From assembly GCA_040506775.1 (NCBI GenBank), contig JBEVWC010000005.1, positions 29,823-93,822 of the forward strand: a stretch of 64,000 bases of DNA. Direction: 5' to 3'. The notes under the pieces were generated by a model, which saw only the letters and a program-made list of their open reading frames with translations, searched no databases and was not told the origin of the DNA. This stretch comes from Thiodiazotropha sp040506775. GTDB taxonomy: Bacteria; Pseudomonadota; Gammaproteobacteria; Chromatiales; Chromatiaceae. The first letter of the stretch is position 1. Each line of letters begins with the position of its first letter. The position numbers were made by a program, and so were the translations under genes. Positions 9,403 through 18,183 of the stretch are shown in pieces.

Positions 9403-10698
9403 TCATGAGAGGCGAATGTCATAGCCGAAAAGCTGTAACTCATGCTCGAACATCTCCGTGTAGCGTTCCTGTTGCTGAGGCGCGAGTTCGGAGCGCCAGC
9501 GTTGCACGGATTGGGCGATCGATTTGCTGGTGATATGTTGTCTATGCTCGGCGGCGACTTCATGCTTGTTGCAGGTGATCCTGTTCAGGGTCTGCTTATC
9601 GCAGGATAGACCCAGGGTCTTGAACACATTTTCGAGTGTCGCACGGGTGTCGAGCATCAGGTCCTCGTAGCGTACCAGCAGGGTGTTGCTGCGGTTCAGC
9701 TGATAGTAAGCACTGAACTCGCTGACTTCCTTGACGACGTTGAGGTAGGCCGTGGGTTTTTCCTTCTCGAGGTCTTCCGGGCTTTTGCCCTGGGCACCGA
9801 AATGGAGTGCCGAAAGAATCATGTCGCGAAAGTCCCTGACCAGTACGATTTCCAGGGCATCCGGGTAAAGCTCCCTTACTGCGGATCCAAGCTGGCGCCA
9901 GGTCATGTTTCCATCGCCGGAAAAATACGGGATCTTCTCCGCGAAATACCCGGCGGAGTGCTGCTTCTGGGCTGCCGCCACTGACTGGTAGTAACTCTCG
10001 ATCGACTGCTGGCAGAAGCTCAGTACCTGTTGATGGTAGTCCCGATCGAACCACGCCTTGCGCTCAGGCTGATCCAGGAAGTCTCGGTGAAAACGCCGTT
10101 GATCAACACTTGAGAGACGGGTTTCCGGAGTGATCAACTGCTGGGCTACCAGGTGAAGCCAGAACTCCAGGGCAAAGGTTTCATAGGGATGCTGTTCGGC
10201 GACCACGATCGCCGGGTGTTTCGACAGCAGTTGCATGAGCCATGTGGAGCCGGTTCTTCCCAGGGTGGAGACGATGATTGGCTGGAGCTTCGGTTGGAAC
10301 GCTGATTGACGGACGGTGCGTTCCAGGTTCATCTGTAAAAAGGGGATCTCCTCCTGGGAGTCGGTAATCGCGTGCAGGCTCAATTCGGCATGCCGGGGGA
10401 GACCGAGTTCCATCAGTTGGGTGGAGAAGCCGCATCGGGGTGAGATGGCCGAATCCCGGTAGTGACTCACGACATCCGGGCGTTCCACGCAGACCGGGCA
10501 GCGGTGTATGCAGTAGGAAGTGCCCTGGTCGTGTTCCCGGATCTCCACATGGGTGATCGTTTCGCGAGTCGCTACGATCCACCCGGAAATGTGGATTTTA
10601 TTCCCGCTATCAGTCTGTTCCGGCTGGGGCGTATCCAGATGGAAACCCCTGATACGCCGGTCGCTGATACCTTGTGTATCTAGGATTGTATAGGGCAA
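9403..10698 (-). CDS. Sulfotransferase family protein
   Basis: Predicted PAPS-dependent sulfotransferase of 431 residues. The 5'-phosphosulfate loop is VSTLGRTGSTWLMQLL (about residues 143-158). A 3'-phosphate region appears later as VLVRDFRDMILSALHFG, with RYEDLMLDT after it. The first ~130 residues form a separate, beta-rich, cysteine-containing domain I do not recognise. No ATG lies near the N terminus; the TTG at 10698 is the longest reasonable start and has a poor ribosome site, so the true start may differ. The acceptor is unknown; a surface glycan is a reasonable guess given the glycan genes nearby. A perfect CRP-type palindrome lies 62 bases upstream. Confidence 0.82.
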   Translation of the reverse strand: MPYTILDTQGISDRRIRGFHLDTPQPEQTDSGNKIHISGWIVATRETITHVEIREHDQGTSYCIHRCPVCVERPDVVSHYRDSAISPRCGFSTQLMELGLPRHAELSLHAITDSQEEIPFLQMNLERTVRQSAFQPKLQPIIVSTLGRTGSTWLMQLLSKHPAIVVAEQHPYETFALEFWLHLVAQQLITPETRLSSVDQRRFHRDFLDQPERKAWFDRDYHQQVLSFCQQSIESYYQSVAAAQKQHSAGYFAEKIPYFSGDGNMTWRQLGSAVRELYPDALEIVLVRDFRDMILSALHFGAQGKSPEDLEKEKPTAYLNVVKEVSEFSAYYQLNRSNTLLVRYEDLMLDTRATLENVFKTLGLSCDKQTLNRITCNKHEVAAEHRQHITSKSIAQSVQRWRSELAPQQQERYTEMFEHELQLFGYDIRLS

Positions 10699-10759
10699 AA
10701 CAGAGCGCTGTCTCTATTGATCCGGCGTGTGCCGAGTCATGTTAGGTAGGCGAAAAATA

Positions 10760-10775
10760 TGTGATGAACTTCACA
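10760..10775 (-). promoter_or_regulatory. CRP-type binding site
   Basis: TGTGATGAACTTCACA is a perfect match to the CRP pattern TGTGA-N6-TCACA. It lies between the FKBP gene and the sulfotransferase gene, 62 bases before the assigned sulfotransferase start. The FKBP gene ends here, so the sulfotransferase is the likely target. Confidence 0.7.
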
Positions 10776-10883
10776 TTATATCAAGGTTTGGGCAAGAAAA
10801 ACCATGAATCTCCCGGAAAATAATTCTCAGGTGCTCAGTTGCAGTCGGCGTTGCGGACAGGTGTGGGAGTAGGGCGGGAAATG

Positions 10884-10914
10884 CCGGACAGGACCCCCAG
10901 AGGGTCCTGTCCGG
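10884..10914 (-). terminator. Perfect 13-bp hairpin after FKBP gene
   Basis: Arms 10884-10896 and 10902-10914 pair perfectly around a 5-base loop, 10 bases beyond the FKBP stop. There is no clear U-tract on the minus strand, so it may be an mRNA-stabilising hairpin or a weak terminator. Confidence 0.5.
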
Positions 10915-10923
10915 TAGGTGCGA

Positions 10924-11628
10924 TTATTTGCCAGCGGGGGCGGATGCGGGGGCTTTGGCCAGGCCCAGGTACTCGATTTCAAACACCAGGGTTTCATTCG
11001 GGCCGATTTTCTTGCCTGCGCCTTTGGCGCCGTAGGCCAGTTCGGGGGGCATCACCACGCGCCATTTTGCACCAGGCTTCATATGCTCGATGGCTTCGCG
11101 GAAACCGGGCACCACTCCGTTCAGGTTGAACTGCAGGGGTGCTCCCCGGGCATACGAGCTGTCGAATTCCGTGCCGTCGATCAGGGTGCCTTTATAGTGA
11201 ACCTCGACCCGGTCCTCGGCTTTGGGTGATTCACCTTCCCCGGCTTTCAGCACTTCGTATTGCAATCCGCTTTCCATCACAGTGACGCCGTTTTTCTTCG
11301 CGTTTTCGGCGCGGAACTTGTCACCTTTTTCCGTGTTTGCAGCAGCCTGGGCCTCTTTCGCAGTCTGCAATTCCGCATAGTGCTGTTTCAAGGCCGCCTG
11401 CATGTCGGCTTGGGTCATCTGTGAATCCTTGTGATTCAGGAAGTCATCGACGCCCTCGGAAAACGCGGTCATGTCGAGATCATTGACCTCCTGGGCGATC
11501 AGCATCTGTGCGATCTGACGTCCGACGGTATAGCTGTATTTCTGTTTGTCCGTGGAGAGTTCAGCAGCGATGCTGGTGTGTGCCAGGCAGATCATCACGC
11601 CTGACAGTACGATCTTTCGCAGATTCAT
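10924..11628 (-). CDS. FKBP-type peptidyl-prolyl isomerase (FkpA/Mip type)
   Basis: Periplasmic proline isomerase and chaperone of 234 residues. A signal peptide (residues 1-22, cleavage after SIAA) precedes a helical dimerisation domain (about 25-120, FKBP_N) containing YTVGRQIAQML. The FKBP catalytic domain (about 130-222) has VEVHYKGTLIDGTEFDSSY, PGFREAIEHMKPGAKW and LAYGAKG. The layout and length match FkpA, Mip and FklB proteins; I cannot choose the orthologue. A glycine/alanine/proline-rich tail (ASAPAGK) ends the protein. The gene stands alone with a perfect hairpin downstream. Confidence 0.93.
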   Translation of the reverse strand: MNLRKIVLSGVMICLAHTSIAAELSTDKQKYSYTVGRQIAQMLIAQEVNDLDMTAFSEGVDDFLNHKDSQMTQADMQAALKQHYAELQTAKEAQAAANTEKGDKFRAENAKKNGVTVMESGLQYEVLKAGEGESPKAEDRVEVHYKGTLIDGTEFDSSYARGAPLQFNLNGVVPGFREAIEHMKPGAKWRVVMPPELAYGAKGAGKKIGPNETLVFEIEYLGLAKAPASAPAGK

Positions 11629-11791
11629 GGTTTGAGTCGTCCTCTGTTGTTGTGTGCGAAGTTTGAAGGTGGAGTATCCCCGAGATTGCCGACCTTGACC
11701 GCAGCTGCGGTGATGGAGCCGTGTTTGGGAGGGCTCGCGGCGGGTGTCCTTTCAGGGCTTGAATCCGTGCTGTATACGAGTGTCGGCAGGG

Positions 11792-12775
11792 TCAATAGTT
11801 CAGTTCCGATGGGGCGCATGATGACGCCGTGTGATGGGGTGCGTGTTGCTCCGAGGAGACGGATTGGGCAATCACATAGGCGGGACGCTTTTTCACTTCC
11901 TGATAAATTTCCGCCACGTACTCGCCGATAAGCCCCAGGCCCAGCAGTATCATACTGCCCATCCCCAGGATCAGCAGGATGACGGTTGGAAATCCCTCTT
12001 CGGCGAATCCCTGCCACTTGTACCAGAGGGTCTGCAGGGTCAGGCCGAAGCTGAACAGGATGCCGAGACCACCAATCCAGGTCACCAGCCTGAGGGGTAG
12101 TGAGGAGAAGCTGATGATCGTGGAGCGAGCCAGTTTCAACAGTTTTCCCAGGCTCCAGGTGCTGTGACCACGTGCCCTTGCCGGCGGTGAGAATTCCAGG
12201 GCAACGCTTTCATACCCGAGCCAATGGGTCAGCCCTCGAAAGAAACGGTTGACCTCGGGAAGCCGGGTGTATTGTTCGACCACTCGGCGATCGAGCAGTT
12301 TGAAATCCGTGGAGCCTTGCATCGCCATACCGCTGGAGAGTGCAAATGCGCGATAGTAGAAGTGTGCGCCAAATCTGCGAAATCCGGACTCCTGCTGACG
12401 TTCCCGCTTGACCGCCTCGACGATGGGTACCTGGCCCAGGTTCCATCTCGCAATCATTTCAGGAATCAGTGTGGGTGGATGCTGCAGGTCCGCATCCATA
12501 ACGATGCTGGCATCACCGGAACTTTCTCTGAGACCGGCGAGTATGGCCGCCTCCTTGCCGAAGTTGCGGCTCAGTCGAATGCCTTTGAGGGGCATTTCAT
12601 GGTCCGCCTGCAGCAATCCGGTGATGATCTGCCAGGTCTGATCCGTGGAACCGTCATCGATCAGGATGATTTCGAAGCTTTCCCCGCATTGATGCAAGGT
12701 ATCGCACAACGATTCCCAGAATCGTTGAAGACCGGATTGTTCGTTATGTATTGGAACAACCACAGAGATCAGCAT
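11792..12775 (-). CDS. GtrB-type undecaprenyl-phosphate glycosyltransferase
   Basis: Family 2 glycosyltransferase (DPM1/GtrB type) of 327 residues that would transfer a sugar onto undecaprenyl phosphate at the cytoplasmic face. The N-terminal catalytic domain has VVVPIHNEQSG, IIDDGSTD (nucleotide-sugar binding) and MDADLQHPP (DxD-like). Two transmembrane helices lie near the C terminus (about 230-255 and 265-290). The ATG at 12775 is chosen over an upstream TTG at 12799 because GGGAG lies 6 bases before it. It is the third gene of a minus-strand operon with GtrA (13 bases upstream) and a polytopic protein, the gene content of Gtr O-antigen modification systems. Confidence 0.85.
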   Translation of the reverse strand: MLISVVVPIHNEQSGLQRFWESLCDTLHQCGESFEIILIDDGSTDQTWQIITGLLQADHEMPLKGIRLSRNFGKEAAILAGLRESSGDASIVMDADLQHPPTLIPEMIARWNLGQVPIVEAVKRERQQESGFRRFGAHFYYRAFALSSGMAMQGSTDFKLLDRRVVEQYTRLPEVNRFFRGLTHWLGYESVALEFSPPARARGHSTWSLGKLLKLARSTIISFSSLPLRLVTWIGGLGILFSFGLTLQTLWYKWQGFAEEGFPTVILLILGMGSMILLGLGLIGEYVAEIYQEVKKRPAYVIAQSVSSEQHAPHHTASSCAPSELNY

Positions 12776-12788
12776 CACGTGCTCCCTA

Positions 12789-13205
12789 TCAGCCGGCAAA
12801 AATGTAGCGCCTCATCGTAGCAAAGTTGAAGCCAAGAATGACAGTTTCGGTAATCAGCTTGGCAACCACCGGATGCAGGCCGACAGGGTGTACCAGCAGG
12901 TACAGAAGCGCCAGGCTGGCGATGTAGGAGAACAGCCACAGCAGGCCATACTGCATCGCCTGATTGCGGGTGCTGCCGGCTTGGCTGGAGCGATTACGGA
13001 ACACCACCCATTTGTGTCCGGCGAATCCCACCAGGGCGCCACTCATCCGGGCCAGGGTCTGGGCGAAAAAAATCCCGAGTGCCGAGTAGGTCAGGGTGAA
13101 CAGGCTGAAGTCGACCAGCCAGGCGACCCCTCCGACCATCAGATAGCGCATCAGCTGATGGCTGACGGCCTGTGAGGAAAAGGTGTCTTTCAAGCGCTGA
13201 TTCAT
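12789..13205 (-). CDS. GtrA-family flippase-like membrane protein
   Basis: Small protein of 138 residues with four transmembrane helices typical of GtrA (pattern RYLMVGGVAWLVDFSLFTL at the first helix and KWVVFRNR between helices). GtrA proteins are thought to flip the undecaprenyl-phosphate-linked sugar made by GtrB. The ATG at 13205 overlaps the stop of the upstream polytopic gene (ATGA), which supports this start over an upstream in-frame candidate at 13232 and indicates translational coupling. The gene sits between the other two members of a Gtr-like set. Confidence 0.88.
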   Translation of the reverse strand: MNQRLKDTFSSQAVSHQLMRYLMVGGVAWLVDFSLFTLTYSALGIFFAQTLARMSGALVGFAGHKWVVFRNRSSQAGSTRNQAMQYGLLWLFSYIASLALLYLLVHPVGLHPVVAKLITETVILGFNFATMRRYIFAG

Positions 13206-14986
13206 GGGGTCTCGGAGAGCAATCCTTGGCATTGAGCGGGGGCGCCGTGACGCAGCAACCTCAAGGGTGTCAATGCGGAGCGAATCAGCAGACAGGATTG
13301 TGTTGCGGCCTGTTGGGCCCGGGTTGGGTCCTCATAATACAGATTGAGGGTTAACCTGACAGTCACGGTGCCGCGGGTTTGATCGGGGTCTGTGACGAGA
13401 TGCACCTTATGACTTTGCGGTTTGCCAGGTGCGATGAGGACTGCTTCATATTCAGCATCATGGGCAGGGCCGGTCCAATCGGCCTGGATGGACACCGAGT
13501 TGTCGCGGGGTGCCGTGACTCGTAATCTGCCATCCACAGCTGAAAACAGCGGGGGGTATGGAGGCGACAGGGCTAGGGTCAGCAACTGTGGAGTTGCGTC
13601 TCGCTTCGTGGGCGTGTGTTGAGTACTACGGGGTTTGACCGGTGTGATGCATCCACACGTCTCGTCGTAGGACATGATGGCATAGCGGGATTGGTCGATG
13701 AGTTCGAGACTTCCCTCCCTGACCAGCAGACCGCGTCGTTGAGGTTCGTCACCGTTCACGCGCGCCTCGGCGTAGCGGGCGCCATTGAGCACCGTGTCGA
13801 GGTAGTAGGCGTCCTTGATGTCACGGGAATAATAGAGCTGATCGAGAGGGGCATTGAGAAAGAACCGATAGACCGTATCGAACCGCTCCAGCTTGGGCTG
13901 TTGCTGGCTCTGGATATGCCAGGCCTGGGACAGGGCCAATGCGATGACGCCGCTGAGCATCAGGGATTTCAGGGCTGTGCCCGGTCGGGGCAGTTGGCCG
14001 ATCGCGAAACTCAGGAAGATGGTGATCAACCACCAGGGCAGCAGCAGGTATCGGTTGGGTTGGCTCAGGCCGGGGAAATGGGTGAGCGGTGCCAGAGGCA
14101 GCAGCACCGCCAGCACTGCGACGATGAGCAAAAGCGGATTCAGGCGGCGCAGTACGCCGAGATACGTCGTCATCACCAGCAGTACGAGCATCATGCCGAT
14201 GCCTGTCACTGGTCCTCCCAGCAGCAGTTGCGGTATCCCAAGGTAGGCTGAAAGCACCTTAAGGATGGAAAATTCTCGTGGGCCACTGTCGTAACCTCCG
14301 ACCAGGGAGCCCAGGGTATGGGTGCGCCAAGCCAGATAGGCGAATGACCAGAGAAACATGGGCAGGGCGTGCAGAAACCTGCGACGCCAGCCTCCCATGT
14401 TGAAAAACACGACAACGAAAGGCAGTGGAAAGTAGATCTCTTTGCAGCTGCTGGCCAGGATATAGAACAGTGCACTCAGCAGGGCCGGCCGCCAGTTCTG
14501 CTGTAACAGGCTCCGTGCGTAGAAATAGGTAGCGATAATCGCAAACATCAGGCCTGCGATATAGTGTCCCACCATCAACTGTTGTGCGACGAAAAGCGTC
14601 GGGGCGCCCGCGAGAAAGCAGGCTGATCCAAAAAACGCCAATGCCCCCGGTATCCAGAGTCTCAGGAGGAAGAAACTGGCCATGCCGCAGGCTGCCAGCG
14701 TCACGAGGTGCTGCGCATAGAATCCCTGGGGGTGTAAGCCGAACAGGCTCAGATTGAGGTCGAAAATCAGGGGGTTGAACGGAGTCAGGTTGTTCAGGGA
14801 GTAACCCCGGGTGATCGCCGGGTCGAAGAAATAGTCCCAGGGTGAGAAGCGGCTGGCATAATCCAGCAGATAACCGTCATCGAATCGCCAGTATCCTCCC
14901 AGGGCGCTGATATTGAGCAGGAAAGTCAGCGCCAGGATGCCCGCCAGATAGAGCAGGGTGGTCATTTTGGAGTCTGGCTTCAGCAT
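13202..14986 (-). CDS. Polytopic GT-C-like membrane glycosyltransferase (putative)
   Basis: A 594-residue protein with about ten hydrophobic segments in the first ~390 residues and a soluble C-terminal domain of about 200. Near the N terminus, RFDDGYLLDY resembles the acidic (D/E-rich) first loop of GT-C enzymes that use lipid-linked sugars. Together with GtrA and a GtrB-type transferase in the same operon, this would be the serotype-type transferase that adds the flipped sugar to a glycan outside the membrane. That role is inferred from context; I do not recognise a named family. ATG 14986 is preferred (AGGG 5 bases upstream). It diverges from the Wzm gene. Confidence 0.65.
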   Translation of the reverse strand: MLKPDSKMTTLLYLAGILALTFLLNISALGGYWRFDDGYLLDYASRFSPWDYFFDPAITRGYSLNNLTPFNPLIFDLNLSLFGLHPQGFYAQHLVTLAACGMASFFLLRLWIPGALAFFGSACFLAGAPTLFVAQQLMVGHYIAGLMFAIIATYFYARSLLQQNWRPALLSALFYILASSCKEIYFPLPFVVVFFNMGGWRRRFLHALPMFLWSFAYLAWRTHTLGSLVGGYDSGPREFSILKVLSAYLGIPQLLLGGPVTGIGMMLVLLVMTTYLGVLRRLNPLLLIVAVLAVLLPLAPLTHFPGLSQPNRYLLLPWWLITIFLSFAIGQLPRPGTALKSLMLSGVIALALSQAWHIQSQQQPKLERFDTVYRFFLNAPLDQLYYSRDIKDAYYLDTVLNGARYAEARVNGDEPQRRGLLVREGSLELIDQSRYAIMSYDETCGCITPVKPRSTQHTPTKRDATPQLLTLALSPPYPPLFSAVDGRLRVTAPRDNSVSIQADWTGPAHDAEYEAVLIAPGKPQSHKVHLVTDPDQTRGTVTVRLTLNLYYEDPTRAQQAATQSCLLIRSALTPLRLLRHGAPAQCQGLLSETP

Positions 14987-15103
14987 GTCGGCCCTGGGAT
15001 TGCGGAGGGGTTGCGAGGACCCTATCATCACACGGGGCCTTGGGACGGGCAATTCGCTGCCCAGCTATCGGCAAGGGCATGCATCTGGGTTATCATACCG
15101 GCC

Positions 15104-15925
15104 TTGCATTACTCTTGGGAATTTGACCACCCCTTGTTCAGGCTCTATCGCGATCTCTACCAACAGCGCCAAAGCATTCTCCTGATGGTGCGGCGCGACA
15201 CCCTGCTCAGAATCAAAGGCACTCTGCTGGGACCCCTGTGGTTGTTGGCGCAACCGCTGTTCCTGCTGCTCGTCTACAGTTTTGTGTTTTCAGGTATCCT
15301 GAAAATCAGCTTTCGCCCGGATGGGGGAAGCGGAGATTTCGCCCTCTACCTGTTCGCCGCGTTGATGCCCTTCAGCGCCATGCAGGATGCCCTGCAACGG
15401 GCCAGCGGCAGCCTCGCGGAAAATCGTGATCTGTTGTTGAAGACCCAGATGCCGGGGATCGTTTTTCCCGCCGTGGCGACACTCGGAACCCTGGTGCAGG
15501 AAGTGATCGGGCTGCTGGTGTTGATTCTGGCGGCATGGATCATGGGCTATCCTCCAGGCGCCACCCTGCTGCTGTTGCCCCTGCTGGTGTTTCTGCGTCT
15601 GCTCATGACCTTCTCCCTGGCGCCCCTGGTAGCCATACTTTCGGTGTTCATCAAGGATGTCGGACAACTGATTCCAATGCTCATGATGGCCCTGTTTTTC
15701 ACAACCCCGATCATCTACCCCCTGGAGATGATTCCTGAAGCCTATCGGCCGATTATTGAAGGCAATCCCCTTACCTGGCTGGTGCAGGCGTATCGTTCCG
15801 TGATACTCGAACACCAATGGCCGGTGGATCACCTGGTGATCGTGGCGGTTGCGAGCCTGTTATTGCTGACCCTGACCGGGGCCCTGTTTGCACGCTTGCA
15901 GCACCGGGCCAAGGATTTCCTGTGA
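15104..15925 (+). CDS. Polysaccharide ABC exporter permease (Wzm type)
   Basis: ABC-2 type permease with about six transmembrane helices, of the Wzm/KpsM family that exports undecaprenyl-linked O-polysaccharide. Typical features are the amphipathic start RDLYQQRQSILLMVRRD, IKGTLLGPLWLLAQPLF and the late FFTTPIIYPLEMIP and NPLTWLVQAYR motifs. The frame is open upstream to 15011, only 25 bases from the divergent gene start, which would leave no room for promoters. TTG at 15104 begins at the conserved region and is preferred, with moderate certainty. Its stop overlaps the GTG of the ATPase gene (GTGA). Confidence 0.88.
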   Translation: MHYSWEFDHPLFRLYRDLYQQRQSILLMVRRDTLLRIKGTLLGPLWLLAQPLFLLLVYSFVFSGILKISFRPDGGSGDFALYLFAALMPFSAMQDALQRASGSLAENRDLLLKTQMPGIVFPAVATLGTLVQEVIGLLVLILAAWIMGYPPGATLLLLPLLVFLRLLMTFSLAPLVAILSVFIKDVGQLIPMLMMALFFTTPIIYPLEMIPEAYRPIIEGNPLTWLVQAYRSVILEHQWPVDHLVIVAVASLLLLTLTGALFARLQHRAKDFL

Positions 15926-17121
15926 TCGCGATACAAGCTCGACAACTGTCGAAACACTATCGGCAATATGCGAAACCTCTGGATCTGTTCAAGGAATGGC
16001 TTCTCAAGCGGCCGTTTCACACCGAGGTCAACGCCCTTGCGCCACTTGACCTGACGATTGAGAAGGGCACGACCTTCGGCGTGGTCGGTGACAATGGTGC
16101 GGGTAAGTCGACGCTGTTGAAACTGCTGGCGGGTACACTTGCGCCTTCCACCGGCAGTTTGCAGATCGAAGGCCGTAAATCAGCAATCCTCGAACTGGGA
16201 TCCGGATTCCATCCGGAATTTTCCGGTCTCGAAAACATCAACCTGGCGTGTTCGATGCTGGGGCTTTCAGCCGCAGAGATCCGCGAGCGAACACCGGAGA
16301 TCATCGAGTTCTCCGAGCTGGGCAATGCCATTCAGAGGCCGGTCAAGTCATACTCTTCAGGGATGTTCGTGCGCCTGGCTTTCTCGGTCATTACGTCGAT
16401 CGAACCCGAAGTGTTGATTGTCGATGAGGCGCTATCTGTCGGCGATGCCCTGTTCCAGAAAAAAAGCATGGATCGCATGATGCGCTTTCGCGAGGAAAAC
16501 AAAACCCTGGTTTTCTGTTCGCACAATCTCTACCAGGTCAAAGAGCTTTGCGATCAGGCGGTCTGGCTGGAGAACGGAATCGTGCGGGGCATGGGGGATT
16601 CGGCCAGCATCGTTGATGATTATCAGGATTCGGTACGACACAGACAAAGCAAACATAAAGAGAACACAAGATCGTCCCCGGAAATGGATGCGGTGAGCGA
16701 TGTTTATATTCAAGAGGTCGAGTTGGAAGGTGGGGTTGATACACCGGAAAAGATCCCTGTGTTCCGGCATGGTGACAAACTCGGCATCAGGGTGCGCGCC
16801 TGCAAGGGTTCAAGGTCTGTAGAGGATGTGCACATCGGCCTTGTATTGATCAGAAACGATGGTCTCCAGGTGTATGGAGTCTCTACCCTGATCGATGAGG
16901 TCAAGATGTATTCCATCGATCAGCAGCATGTAGGCATTCGTTTGATGTTCGACCCGTTGATGTTGATGTCGGGAGACTATGCACTCGAGGCATGGCTGAT
17001 CGATGGCAGTGGTCTGCATGTTTACGATTCCCGCCCCTTCTGTTGCCAATTCCGCGTGCGTCTGGACTCCAGTGAAGTCGGATTGGTCAAATTGAGCCAT
17101 GACTGGGAGCCGGTCGACTGA
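15922..17121 (+). CDS. Polysaccharide ABC exporter ATPase with carbohydrate-binding domain (Wzt type)
   Basis: Cytoplasmic ATPase of 399 residues that drives the Wzm-type permease. Walker A is GDNGAGKST, a signature-like SYSSGMFVRLAF follows, and Walker B is VLIVDEALSVGD, as in Wzt/TagH proteins. The last ~150 residues form a beta-rich Wzt C-terminal domain (from about residue 250), which in studied systems recognises the end of the finished polysaccharide. This predicts a terminally modified glycan. GTG 15922 overlaps the permease stop and has AAGGA just before it; the frame upstream is not used. Confidence 0.92.
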   Translation: MIAIQARQLSKHYRQYAKPLDLFKEWLLKRPFHTEVNALAPLDLTIEKGTTFGVVGDNGAGKSTLLKLLAGTLAPSTGSLQIEGRKSAILELGSGFHPEFSGLENINLACSMLGLSAAEIRERTPEIIEFSELGNAIQRPVKSYSSGMFVRLAFSVITSIEPEVLIVDEALSVGDALFQKKSMDRMMRFREENKTLVFCSHNLYQVKELCDQAVWLENGIVRGMGDSASIVDDYQDSVRHRQSKHKENTRSSPEMDAVSDVYIQEVELEGGVDTPEKIPVFRHGDKLGIRVRACKGSRSVEDVHIGLVLIRNDGLQVYGVSTLIDEVKMYSIDQQHVGIRLMFDPLMLMSGDYALEAWLIDGSGLHVYDSRPFCCQFRVRLDSSEVGLVKLSHDWEPVD

Positions 17122-17168
17122 GTGGAATGCTAGGTTGCGTTGCAAGTTTCGTTTGAGTTGCAGATAAA

Positions 17169-18086
17169 ATGAATCAACAGAAAAGACGTTGGGATCTGCG
17201 CTTCAAGTACAGCGTTATGTTTCCGGCTATAGCGAAACTTCCACGCTATACCGCCTATCGCCTTGCGAGTCTTTGGGGGCGTGTCGAGATGCGTCGTGAC
17301 AGTGAACTGGCGGCGCAGATTGCGCATCAGATGCAACGGGCATTGCCCGGCTATGACGCAGATGTCTACCGATCCTGGACCGCGTACTTCTACGCGCTTC
17401 AGCAGCGCGAAATGCTTGATACCTGGTACTACCCTGGCCTGCAAACGGCGGAGCAGGTAGGGAAGTTTATCGAGGTGGAAAATTTTGAACCGGTGCTAGC
17501 AGCGCGGCGTGAAAATCGCCCCATGATTTTTGTTGGGGCGCATCTGGGTCGCTTCTGGATGCTGGGCGTAACTACTGCGGCCTATGGGTTTCCGACCAGT
17601 GCACTGGCCCGTGATGATGAGAACAATAACACCTGGGGTTTGCCCCAGGCAGAGTTTGAATACCGGCGCTTGAAATTATCCCGTTTACGGGCCTGTTACC
17701 GGGGCGAGTTCATCAATCCGGGTGCCGCCAACATGCGCCCGCTGCTGCAGTCGTTGAAACAGCGGCCGATGGCGATACTCCTCGATGTGCCCTACCACAA
17801 AGGGAGTCCTGGCCTGGTGCCGGTTCCGTTCTTCAATCATGAGGCGTTCTTTCCTGAAGGTGCGATCAAAATTGCAAAACGCTCGGGTGCCGTGCTCCAA
17901 CCCTTCTGCGTGGAAGAGGATCGCAGGGGGTTGCGTTTGAAATTTCTGCCGCAACACGAGGTCGAAGGGAAACCCACGGATCTTCTGCTGGCGGAGCTGG
18001 TGGCTGATATCGAGCAACGGATTCGCAGCAACCCGGGGCGTTGGTGGCAATGGCAGGCGTTACCCATGTACTGGGGTGAAGTTTGA
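17169..18086 (+). CDS. LpxL/HtrB-like lysophospholipid acyltransferase family protein
   Basis: A 305-residue protein resembling lipid A late acyltransferases and related enzymes, shown by the overall pattern with PMIFVGAHLGRFWMLG, LLDVPYHKGS and VPFFNHEAFFPEGA. In active LpxL-type enzymes the first block normally reads H-x4-D/E; here it is HLGRFW, so the acidic partner is absent. It may be a divergent enzyme, use another residue, or be inactive. It follows the Wzm/Wzt genes by 47 bases and could modify a lipid carrier or glycan anchor. No clear signal anchor is visible. Confidence 0.68.
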   Translation: MNQQKRRWDLRFKYSVMFPAIAKLPRYTAYRLASLWGRVEMRRDSELAAQIAHQMQRALPGYDADVYRSWTAYFYALQQREMLDTWYYPGLQTAEQVGKFIEVENFEPVLAARRENRPMIFVGAHLGRFWMLGVTTAAYGFPTSALARDDENNNTWGLPQAEFEYRRLKLSRLRACYRGEFINPGAANMRPLLQSLKQRPMAILLDVPYHKGSPGLVPVPFFNHEAFFPEGAIKIAKRSGAVLQPFCVEEDRRGLRLKFLPQHEVEGKPTDLLLAELVADIEQRIRSNPGRWWQWQALPMYWGEV

Positions 18087-18183
18087 CGCTTACCCAGGGG
18101 GTCGACTGCGTTGAAGCGGCAAAAGAGGATCCGTAAGATTGTGCATTTTTTACTTTTTTGCTTTTCCGATTGAGGAGAGGATT

